This document shows, in pieces, positions 1 to 9,505 of a stretch of 10,468 nucleotides of DNA (within the stretch, counting starts at the first letter, position 1; the number at the start of each line of letters is the position of its first letter). The translations under genes were made by a program, and so were the position numbers. The notes below the pieces were generated by a model that ran no database searches, had not been told where the DNA came from, and saw only the letters and a program-made list of their open reading frames with translations. Source of the DNA: an uncultured Eggerthellaceae bacterium (GTDB lineage Bacteria > Actinomycetota > Coriobacteriia > Coriobacteriales > Eggerthellaceae); contig CAJTVP010000033.1 of NCBI GenBank assembly GCA_910580205.1, positions 1 to 10,468 of the forward strand, read 5' to 3'.

Positions 1-69
1 AGGTCCGCCAACCCCGCCAGAGAAGGGGTTGACATCTATAGGAGCATCGGGACCGGGGTCGTTTTGTAG
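1..69 (+). CDS. Possible C-terminal end of a plus-strand gene, cut by the left edge
   Basis: Frame 1 is open from the first base to a TAG at 67-69 and would encode 22 residues, ending in IYRSIGTGVVL. Of the three plus frames it has the best GC-rich third positions and an ordinary protein-like composition; frame 3 stops early, and frame 2 stays open to 183 but has a poorer third-position bias. The stop codon lies inside the first bases of the repeat that begins at 66, which is a natural place for a gene to end. I do not recognise the family: the ending is only loosely like the last strand of ornithine cyclodeaminase-type proteins and the fragment is too short to decide. It could simply be non-coding. 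If real, it converges with the hydrolase gene ending at 548. Confidence 0.3.
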   Translation, partial: RSANPAREGVDIYRSIGTGVVL

Positions 70-170
70 CGCGCCCATCGGGCGCCAATGGTCAACCATG
101 CGAACAGGGAAAGCATCCCGCGCATCCGCCGCCAGATCCTGCAACAGAAATCGGAGAAGCCTCCGTCCTC

Positions 171-214
171 GCGCTGCACCATAGGTTGCCGTAGCTGCGC
201 TGCGAATGCAGCGC
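171..214. other. Conserved hairpin inside the repeat, long-copy version
   Basis: GCGCTGC at 197-203 pairs perfectly with GCAGCGC at 208-214 across a four-base GAAT loop. A second GCGCTGC at 171-177 could pair with the same right arm. The equivalent place in the other copy (4924-4942) is GCGCGGC/GCCGCGC, so one G-C pair is replaced by a T-A pair and the stem is kept. The extra 26 bases between the two left arms look like a small duplication or expansion. Confidence 0.6.
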
Positions 215-272
215 ATCAAGTTAGGCGCCGCCAAACGGTTGCAGGACGAGAGGATCAACCGGCGCACATCAT

Positions 273-350
273 TGCGCGCGAAGCGCGCACCCGCATGCGA
301 AGCATGCCCGCGATGGCGGCGTGGGCCTGAAAGGTCCCGGCGGCATCGCG
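273..350. other. Cluster of GAA-loop hairpins
   Basis: Three hairpins follow each other. TGCGCGC/GCGCGCA pairs at 273-279 with 283-289, loop GAA. GCATGC/GCATGC pairs at 293-298 with 302-307, loop GAA. GGGCCT/AGGTCC pairs at 323-328 with 332-337, loop GAA, with one G-T pair. The third sits inside an outer seven-base stem, CGCGATG at 309-315 with CATCGCG at 344-350. The first two contain the heptamer GCGAAGC (278-284 and 297-303), known from biophysical work as an unusually stable single-stranded DNA mini-hairpin. The cluster lies in the segment that only this copy of the repeat has. Function is unknown. Confidence 0.55.
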
Positions 351-421
351 TCACGCACCCCCCCAAGAACAGATGCGGAACCGGGGCGACGGGGATGTCG
401 CGCCGATTCGCGGAGGCAAGT

Positions 422-451
422 CAAAAATGTGGTAAAACCACCACATTTTTG
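422..451 (-). terminator. Perfect A/T-flanked hairpin, likely intrinsic terminator of the hydrolase operon
   Basis: CAAAAATGTGGT at 422-433 is a perfect 12-base inverted repeat of ACCACATTTTTG at 440-451, with a six-base loop. The stem core is flanked by A5 on one side and T5 on the other, so a transcript from either strand would end the hairpin in a U-run. On the minus strand it lies 97 bases after the hydrolase stop at 548. It could also stop any plus-strand transcript entering from the left. The distance from the stop codon and the U-run being part of the stem keep this below certainty. Confidence 0.6.
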
Positions 452-547
452 CGCAGCCGCAGTCTTAGGCGCGATCGCCTCCGGCGGCCGGTTCAACGAA
501 AAAGTTTGGCTTTCGGCACCCTTATCGCATTTGGATAGCAGGCGATC

Positions 548-1507
548 TCAGCTATACCGCCTCAACCACCGGAGCACATCATCGAAGACGCGGTCGGAAT
601 CCGCTTCGTTCAGAATCTCATGGCGCATGTTGCCGTACAGGATGACCTCCACGTCTTCCGCACCGGCCTCCGCCATCATGTCCGCCGCAGCATGAACCCC
701 TTTGCCATCGTCCCCCACCGGATCCTTCGCCCCGGCGATGAACAGCAACGGCAGGTCATGGGGCACCTTCTTCGCCAGTTCAAGGTCTGCCGCCTGCAAC
801 GTGAGCCGCGTGAGCGCAGCGTACCCGCCCAGCGTGAACTGGAACCCGTTCAGATCATCCGCCATGTACTCATCGATGTTGTGGCGATCCATGGAGATCC
901 AGTCGAACTCCGTCTTCGGATCCTCCACCCTGCGAGAGAACGCGCCGTCAGCCATCTGGTAGATGAGCATGCTCTTCTCATGGCCACCGCGCATGCGCGC
1001 GCCCAGCTTCGCCAATGCATTGCCCAGGAATGAAACAGGCTTCGGCTGCTGTCCGGTGCCGCAGAGCACAGCCCCAGCAAGCCCTTCGCCATGGCGCGTG
1101 AGGTAGACGCGCAGCGTGAAGCTGCCCATGGAATGACCGAAGATGAAGTACGGCAGGTCATCCGAAAAAGCATCCTGCATGATCCGACGCAGGGTGTCCA
1201 CATCCTCCACCAGCACTTCCGCGCCCGTCTCCGGCGGCATGTGCCCCAAGTCCTCGCGGGTGGAAACGCTGTGCCCGTGGCCGATGTGGTCATGGCCGCA
1301 GACGATGTACCCCGCATGCGCCAGGAAACGCGCGAACGCGTCGTAGCGTTCGATATGCTCCGCCATGCCGTGAATCAGCTGCACGATGCCCACCGGATCC
1401 ATCGAGGCCGGCGGCTGCCAGAGCATCCCATGGATGGAGCTCTCGCCGTCCCATGACGGAAAAGCGAGCTCCGAAACAGCGACAGAAGCGTGGGTGGGAT
1501 TCTCCAT
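548..1507 (-). CDS. Alpha/beta hydrolase, monoacylglycerol-lipase-like (serine aminopeptidase S33 group)
   Basis: A 319-residue cytoplasmic hydrolase; no signal peptide or membrane segment is visible. It should cleave an ester bond, perhaps in a monoacylglycerol or lysophospholipid, but the true substrate cannot be read from sequence. HGMAEH at 46-51 gives the oxyanion strand, DHIGHGHS at 73-80 the usual following motif, GHSMGS at 124-129 the nucleophile elbow with Ser126, KDPVGD at 261-266 the acid Asp262, and MRHEILNE at 294-301 the base His296. All catalytic residues are present and the length fits the family. I chose the ATG at 1507 because AAGGAGG lies four bases upstream and family members begin about here. 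The frame stays open to a GTG at 1606 that overlaps the upstream stop, giving a 352-residue alternative. No separate promoter is evident, so it is probably transcribed with the polymerase cassette. Confidence 0.9.
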   Translation of the reverse strand: MENPTHASVAVSELAFPSWDGESSIHGMLWQPPASMDPVGIVQLIHGMAEHIERYDAFARFLAHAGYIVCGHDHIGHGHSVSTREDLGHMPPETGAEVLVEDVDTLRRIMQDAFSDDLPYFIFGHSMGSFTLRVYLTRHGEGLAGAVLCGTGQQPKPVSFLGNALAKLGARMRGGHEKSMLIYQMADGAFSRRVEDPKTEFDWISMDRHNIDEYMADDLNGFQFTLGGYAALTRLTLQAADLELAKKVPHDLPLLFIAGAKDPVGDDGKGVHAAADMMAEAGAEDVEVILYGNMRHEILNEADSDRVFDDVLRWLRRYS

Positions 1508-1511
1508 GGAT

Positions 1512-1518
1512 CCTCCTT
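1512..1518 (-). promoter_or_regulatory. Ribosome binding site deciding the hydrolase start
   Basis: The minus strand reads AAGGAGG, four bases before the ATG at 1507-1505. It is the strongest Shine-Dalgarno match near the gene. The competing GTG at 1606 has only a weak GAAG-like sequence before it. The four-base spacing is slightly short but workable. Confidence 0.65.
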
Positions 1519-1602
1519 GCCAGCACCCGGAACCGCCAGGCGCTTCGATGAGTTCCCATCCATTGTGCCTCAAGGAGGCCGCATCCGCCACGGAGATGTC
1601 CG

Positions 1603-1812
1603 TCACGTGGGCTCTTCGTGGGCGGCCCCGGCGTGTTCGATGGCCTCCCTGTGGCCGGTGAGCGCGGCGAACGGAGCGAATTGGGCCGCGCGATCCTCAA
1701 GCGGCATGGAGGGGTAATCCGACTCTGGCCGCGAAAGGCCGATGATGTCCGCGTACTTGGAACAGGCGCTCTCCGCTGTTCTTTCCGCGCGTTTGGAGGC
1801 CTGATGGCTCAT
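1603..1812 (-). CDS. YolD-like small protein, accessory to the translesion polymerase
   Basis: A 69-residue protein with the signature RAAQFAPFAALTGH at 41-54, preceded by KYADIIGL at 19-26. This pairing is typical of the YolD-like family, whose members sit next to UvrX/YqjW-type polymerases in Gram-positive genomes and phages. Their biochemical role is not established; an UmuD-like partner role has been suggested. The ATG at 1812 overlaps the polymerase stop as ATGA, and GGAGG lies nine bases upstream inside the polymerase gene, so translation is probably coupled. Its TGA (1605-1603) overlaps a possible GTG of the next frame as GTGA. The protein ends about 15 residues after the signature, whereas many relatives are over 100 residues, so this is a short or C-terminally truncated form. 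I see no frameshift that would restore a longer tail. Confidence 0.85.
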   Translation of the reverse strand: MSHQASKRAERTAESACSKYADIIGLSRPESDYPSMPLEDRAAQFAPFAALTGHREAIEHAGAAHEEPT

Positions 1813-3338
1813 GCGCTGTGGCCTCCGATCTGACGATTGCGCTCAGCGGCTGTGGCGCCCTCCTGCAAACTTGCCGCCTTGAGCACCGCGTTCTTGCCGA
1901 ACTTCTCCCGGATATCCAACATGGCTCGTTGCACGGTCCGCTCCCGTTCCATCTCCGCTTCCTGCTCCTCGCTGGCGCAAAGGCCATCTTCGTCGAACAA
2001 CGCCAGCTGAGCCGCCCCATCTCCCGGTTCTCCGTCCGGGCCAGCCAGCCGCTCCGCCGCGATGGTCACCTTGCGCACGAGCAGCTCCGGGTCCACCAGC
2101 TCATCGAACAGCGCCAAGACCGTCTCTGAGATGAGACGAGCGGAGGCTGTGCGCCGCTTCGGATGGCCTGTGCCGTGGGCGGCCTTCGGCACTTCACGGC
2201 CGTACCAGTCCACCGTTGTCTCGATGCCCCGCTCAGCAGGGTCCTTCGCCCCATTCAGGCTGGCGCGGTCATACCCCACCGTGAGCACGAGCGTGTTGGT
2301 GGTGAGCTGCTTCGCCGTCAGATCCAGCGCCAACTGCTCCGCCATCTCCCAAGCCACCAGGCGCGCGTCATCGAACGAATAGGGGCTGTGGAGCACCTGT
2401 CCGGACACGATGCTCTTCGATTGGGGGCGGTACGCCTTGATCTGCTCCATGGTGACCGGCTCCACGCCCCACGCGTGATCGATCAACAGCTCCGCATTCT
2501 TGCCGAACAGACGGAAGAGCAGATCTTCGTTGAGCTCATCCGCGCCCCGGCCCAGCGAACAGCGGGCCACATCCCCCATGGTCTTCATGCCGTGCTCCTG
2601 CAGCCGCCGCGCGTAGCCGCGGCCGATCCGCCAGAAGTCCGTGAGCGGCTCATGATCCCATAACCGCCGCTTGTACGCCTCTTCATCCAGCTCCGCGATG
2701 CGGACGCCGTGCTCGTTCGGCGGCTCATGCTTCGCCAGGATGTCCATGGCCACCTTCGCCAGATACAGGTTGGTGCCAATGCCCGCTGTGGCCGTGATGC
2801 CCGTTTCCGCCAGGATGTCCCGGATGACGTTGGATGCCAGCTGCCGCGCGCTCAACCGGTACGTGCGCAAGTAGCTGGTGGCGTCTATCAGCACCTCGTC
2901 GATGGAGTACACGTGGATGTCCTCTGGCGCGAAATGCTTGAGATACACCTCGTAGATGCGCACGGAATAATCCAGGTACAGGGCCATGCGCGGCTTGGCG
3001 ATCAGGAATCCAAGCTCCTGGCGCGGGTCCGCATGCACGAGACCGTCATCGAAAGAGCACGCCGCGAACTGGCGCTCCCCCGTAGCGGCCCGAAGCTGGC
3101 GAAGGCGCTGCTCATTCACCTGGCGAACCCGTTGCAGCACCTCGAACAGACGCGCGCGGCCGCTGATGCCATAGGCTTTGAGAGAGGGGGACACCGCCAG
3201 GCAGATGGTCTTCTCCGTGCGCGAGACATCCGCCACCACCAAGTTGGTGCGCAGGGGATTCAGATGCCGCTCGCGGCATTCGACGGAGGCGTAGAACGAC
3301 TTCAAGTCGATGGCAATGTATGACTTTTGCGAACGCAT
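1809..3338 (-). CDS. Y-family translesion DNA polymerase, UvrX/YqjW (UmuC-like) type
   Basis: A 509-residue error-prone polymerase that copies past DNA lesions. AIDLKSFYASVE at 9-20 carries catalytic Asp11. YSIDEVLID at 144-152 carries Asp147 and Glu148. TAGIGTNLYLAKVAMD at 184-199 is the following palm motif. DFWRIGRGYARRLQEHG at 234-250 is the helix-hairpin-helix thumb, and the little-finger region follows KSIVSGQVL. QLALF at 444-448 is a canonical beta-clamp binding pentamer. The C-terminal IREKFGKNAVLKAASL and RNRQIGGH are characteristic of this subfamily. I chose ATG 3338 because the family motif begins seven residues later; the open frame upstream to 3860 is antisense to galE. No Shine-Dalgarno sequence precedes this ATG, which fits the predicted leaderless transcript. 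A LexA box covers the start. The next gene overlaps by ATGA. All catalytic residues are intact. Confidence 0.95.
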   Translation of the reverse strand: MRSQKSYIAIDLKSFYASVECRERHLNPLRTNLVVADVSRTEKTICLAVSPSLKAYGISGRARLFEVLQRVRQVNEQRLRQLRAATGERQFAACSFDDGLVHADPRQELGFLIAKPRMALYLDYSVRIYEVYLKHFAPEDIHVYSIDEVLIDATSYLRTYRLSARQLASNVIRDILAETGITATAGIGTNLYLAKVAMDILAKHEPPNEHGVRIAELDEEAYKRRLWDHEPLTDFWRIGRGYARRLQEHGMKTMGDVARCSLGRGADELNEDLLFRLFGKNAELLIDHAWGVEPVTMEQIKAYRPQSKSIVSGQVLHSPYSFDDARLVAWEMAEQLALDLTAKQLTTNTLVLTVGYDRASLNGAKDPAERGIETTVDWYGREVPKAAHGTGHPKRRTASARLISETVLALFDELVDPELLVRKVTIAAERLAGPDGEPGDGAAQLALFDEDGLCASEEQEAEMERERTVQRAMLDIREKFGKNAVLKAASLQEGATAAERNRQIGGHSA

Positions 3339-3345
3339 GTTCGCA
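3328..3345 (-). promoter_or_regulatory. LexA (SOS) box over the polymerase start codon
   Basis: TGCGAAC-GCAT-GTTCGCA is a perfect seven-base inverted repeat with a four-base centre. It contains CGAACGCATGTTCG (3330-3343), an exact fit to the Gram-positive LexA/DinR consensus CGAACRNRYGTTYG. It lies between the predicted -10 box and the first codons, so bound LexA would block initiation. It predicts induction of the polymerase-YolD-hydrolase group after DNA damage. The box is also 111 bases upstream of galE, too far to regulate it with any confidence. Confidence 0.85.
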
Positions 3346-3373
3346 GTATGCCCCTTGTCTCCCCGATTGTCAA
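3345..3373 (-). promoter_or_regulatory. Sigma-A/70-type promoter of the polymerase operon
   Basis: On the minus strand a perfect TTGACA (3373-3368) is followed after 17 bases by CATACT (3350-3345), four of six matches to TATAAT. Counting about seven bases beyond the -10 places the start point at or next to the A of the ATG at 3338, so the mRNA should have little or no 5' leader. This agrees with the absence of a Shine-Dalgarno sequence. Confidence 0.7.
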
Positions 3374-3421
3374 AGCGTCTGCGAACACGGATCCCATGCG
3401 GCGGAGAGCGCACGCGTTCGC

Positions 3422-3450
3422 TATCATAGACAGCACTGATGACGAAAGGA
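3422..3450 (+). promoter_or_regulatory. Possible -10 box and ribosome binding site of galE
   Basis: TATCAT at 3422-3427 matches TATAAT at five of six positions, but no good -35 box stands 16-18 bases before it, so the promoter is only a candidate. AAAGGA at 3445-3450 ends five bases before the ATG at 3456 and supports that start over the longer open frame, which would begin inside the LexA box. Confidence 0.4.
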
Positions 3451-3455
3451 CGCCC

Positions 3456-4613
3456 ATGACGAACAGATCGCTTGCCAAAGCTCCCGCGGACACCACCATC
3501 CTGGTCACGGGAGGCGCTGGGTTCATCGGCAGTCACACGGTGGTGGAGCTGCTGGATGCGGGTTACCGCGTGATCGTTCTGGATGATCTCAGCAATTCCT
3601 GTGAGGAATCCCTGGATCGCGTTCGTCAGATCTGCGAACTGCCCGCAGAAGATCAGCCGGGCGGAGACCGCCTCCAGTTCGTGCATGCCTCGCTGTTCGA
3701 CGCTGACGTGCTGGAAGAGCTGTTCAGCGCTCAGGATGTGGACGCCATCATCCACTTCGCCGGTTTCAAAGCCGTCGGCGAAAGCGTGGCGAAGCCGCTG
3801 GAATACTACTGGAACAACATCGCCGGCACGCTGGAGCTGGTGCGCGTGGCGCGCGAACACGATGTGAAGAACCTGGTGTTCTCGTCCAGCGCCACGGTCT
3901 ACGGAGATCCGGATGAGGTGCCCATCACGGAGCTGGCGCCGAAACGGCCAGCCACGAACCCTTACGGGCAGACGAAATCCATGCTGGAGCAGATCCTGTC
4001 AGACCTGTACGCGGGAGACCCGGAGTGGAACATCGTGCTGCTTCGGTACTTCAACCCCATCGGCGCGCATGAAAGCGGGCTCATCGGGGAGGATCCGCGC
4101 GGCATCCCGAACAACCTGGTGCCCTACGTGGCGAAAGTGGCCGTGGGCAAACTGCCGGAGCTGAACGTCTTTGGGGATGACTATCCCACGTCGGACGGGA
4201 CGGGCGTGCGCGATTACATCCACGTGGTCGACTTGGCGCGCGGGCACGTGGCGGCGCTGGACTGGATGGCTGGGCGGGTGGGCGCACCTTCATCGGAAGA
4301 GCCTGCTCAGGACCCCTATTCCATCAACGGCGAACAAACAGCGGACGGATGCCGGCGCGGTGTGGGCGTATTCAATCTGGGGACGGGCACCGGCTCCAGC
4401 GTGCTTGACGTGGTCCGCGCTTTCGAGCGCGCCTGCGGCCATGGGATCCCTTACGCCATCCAGCCGCGACGAGCGGGCGACATCGCCGAGTGCTATGCGG
4501 CTTGCGACAAAGCCCGCGAACAGCTGGGCTGGCAGGCGGAATACGACCTTGACCGCATGTGCCAGGATTCATGGCGTTGGCAGAGCATGAACCCGGACGG
4601 GTACCGCGCGTAA
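3456..4613 (+). CDS. galE: UDP-glucose 4-epimerase
   Basis: A 385-residue extended short-chain dehydrogenase that interconverts UDP-glucose and UDP-galactose in the cytoplasm using bound NAD, serving galactose use and the sugar supply of envelope polymers. TGGAGFIGSH at 18-27 is the NAD-binding loop. FAGFKAVGES at 101-110, SSSATVYG at 143-150, and Tyr170 and Lys174 in YGQTK form the active site. RYFNPIGAH, NNLVPYV, DGTGVRDYIHVVDLA and the C-terminal RRAGDIAECYA are all typical of GalE rather than of other epimerases. It is longer than the usual 330-340 residues: about 30 extra residues at 272-304 separate ALDWM from the conserved FNLGTGTG, and a smaller addition lies near 60-72. The start is fixed by AAAGGA five bases upstream. 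It is divergent from the SOS operon, 117 bases away, and convergent with rpoC. A UDP-GlcNAc-accepting variant is possible. Confidence 0.95.
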   Translation: MTNRSLAKAPADTTILVTGGAGFIGSHTVVELLDAGYRVIVLDDLSNSCEESLDRVRQICELPAEDQPGGDRLQFVHASLFDADVLEELFSAQDVDAIIHFAGFKAVGESVAKPLEYYWNNIAGTLELVRVAREHDVKNLVFSSSATVYGDPDEVPITELAPKRPATNPYGQTKSMLEQILSDLYAGDPEWNIVLLRYFNPIGAHESGLIGEDPRGIPNNLVPYVAKVAVGKLPELNVFGDDYPTSDGTGVRDYIHVVDLARGHVAALDWMAGRVGAPSSEEPAQDPYSINGEQTADGCRRGVGVFNLGTGTGSSVLDVVRAFERACGHGIPYAIQPRRAGDIAECYAACDKAREQLGWQAEYDLDRMCQDSWRWQSMNPDGYRA

Positions 4614-4715
4614 CCCAGGATGTTGTAGAAGAAGCGCACCTCTACCGAGGGGAACGCGCATCCATCCCCAGTCCTGACACTGCGGATGCTGCCCCAACCC
4701 AGACGCTCTTCCAAA

Positions 4716-4782
4716 CGGCGGATGCGCAGGATGGCATCCCCTGTTCGTACGGTTGACCACTGGCACCCGATGGGCGCGCTAC
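4716..4782 (-). repeat. Dispersed intergenic repeat, inverted partial copy
   Basis: Read on the minus strand from 4782, this segment matches 66-131. The first 42 bases differ at four positions. The next part has a one-base gap and a few differences and ends in the shared GCGCATCCGCCG. Beyond 4716 the similarity stops. It faces the direct copy that starts at 4819. Confidence 0.75.
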
Positions 4783-4818
4783 GGGGCTTCCCCTGTATTC
4801 TTGGACGACCTCGGCAGC

Positions 4819-5022
4819 GTAGCGCGGGCATTGCCCGCCATCGGGGGTGATGCATGCCTGACTGCCGGGTATGCGCGTCCGCCGTCAAGCCCTGAACCGG
4901 AAATTGGAGAAGCGGCCGCCCTCGCGCGGCGATGAGCCGCGCATTTGGTTTGGCGCCGTCATGCGGATTCAGGCGGCGAAGATCAACCGGCGCGCATATT
5001 TTGGCGCTCGGTCAAACGAAAA
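4819..5022 (+). repeat. Dispersed intergenic repeat, direct copy abutting the rpoC terminator
   Basis: It opens with GTAGCGCG and CCATCGGG, as in the copy at 66, but diverges strongly until 4874. From there 4874-4930 and 4939-4997 align without internal gaps to 121-177 and 211-269 at about three quarters identity. CGGTCAAACGAAAA at 5009-5022 aligns with 489-502. A 62-codon frame is open across it (4871-5059), but it has no ribosome binding site and runs through the terminator, so I do not call a gene. Confidence 0.7.
4924..4942. other. Conserved hairpin inside the repeat, short-copy version
   Basis: GCGCGGC at 4924-4930 pairs perfectly with GCCGCGC at 4936-4942 across a GATGA loop. It is the counterpart of the hairpin at 197-214. 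The stem is preserved although one base pair differs on both sides. Confidence 0.6.
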
Positions 5023-5048
5023 GGGCGACGCACGAAGCGTCGCCCTTT
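5020..5048 (-). terminator. Intrinsic terminator of rpoBC
   Basis: AAAGGGCGACGC at 5020-5031 and GCGTCGCCCTTT at 5037-5048 form a perfect 12-base stem with a five-base loop, 33 bases past the rpoC stop. On the minus strand the hairpin runs into TTTTCGTTTG, a broken U-run. The plus-strand side (TTTCTGTT) is weaker but might help end galE transcripts. Confidence 0.85.
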
Positions 5049-5081
5049 CTGTTCCCTGACCGGATATCCGCGGGATGCGGC

Positions 5082-9503
<4,422 letters not shown>

Positions 9504-9505
9504 CC

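Larger units (their letters stand above)
66..505 (+). repeat. Dispersed intergenic repeat, long copy with a probable insertion
   Basis: This fills most of the 70-547 gap, where no gene is supported. Three blocks recur in the 4614-5081 gap. Bases 66-107 match the reverse strand of 4782-4741 at 38 of 42 positions, and the similarity continues with one single-base gap to 131/4716. Bases 121-177 match 4874-4930 at 44 of 57. Bases 211-269 match 4939-4997 at 45 of 59 without gaps. A last short block, 489-502, matches 5009-5022 at 12 of 14. Between the last two blocks this copy has 219 bases where the other has 11, so 270-488 looks like an insertion in this copy or a deletion in the other. Counts were made by eye. 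The copy lies downstream of a minus-strand gene end, as does the other. Confidence 0.7.
4614..5081. other. Intergenic gap between galE and rpoC, repeat-rich
   Basis: Both flanking genes end here. No protein gene is supported. Bases 4614-4715 contain nothing I recognise. The remainder is two oppositely oriented pieces of the dispersed repeat and the rpoC terminator. CCCGATGGGCGCGCTAC at 4766-4782 faces its inverse at 4819-4845, where the inverse is interrupted by a small hairpin, GCGGGC/GCCCGC with an ATT loop (4824-4838). I found no convincing terminator for galE. GGGG-CTT-CCCC at 4783-4793 followed by TGTATTCTT is the closest, with only a four-base stem. Confidence 0.6.

Noticed and set aside
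29..34. TTGACA as a -35 promoter box near the left edge
   Set aside because: No -10-like hexamer lies 16-19 bases downstream, and the site falls inside a possible coding end.
489..505. tRNA TPsiC-like GGTTCAA sequence
   Set aside because: No acceptor, D or anticodon stems surround it. It belongs to the repeat's conserved end block.
3327..3455. Longer galE frame starting at 3327
   Set aside because: The start would lie within the LexA box and the polymerase start codon, and the added residues have no GalE similarity. AAAGGA marks the ATG at 3456.
3339..3860. Upstream extension of the polymerase frame to 3860
   Set aside because: It is antisense to galE, contains no family motif, and would begin inside another gene. 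The polymerase motif starts right after the ATG at 3338.
4783..4803. Terminator of galE (GGGG-CTT-CCCC followed by TGTATTCTT)
   Set aside because: The stem has only four base pairs, lies 170 bases past the stop and is inside repeat-derived sequence; too weak to call.
4871..5059. A 62-codon small protein in the galE-rpoC gap
   Set aside because: It has no ribosome binding site, its second half is the terminator stem, and the frame is broken in the other copy of the repeat.
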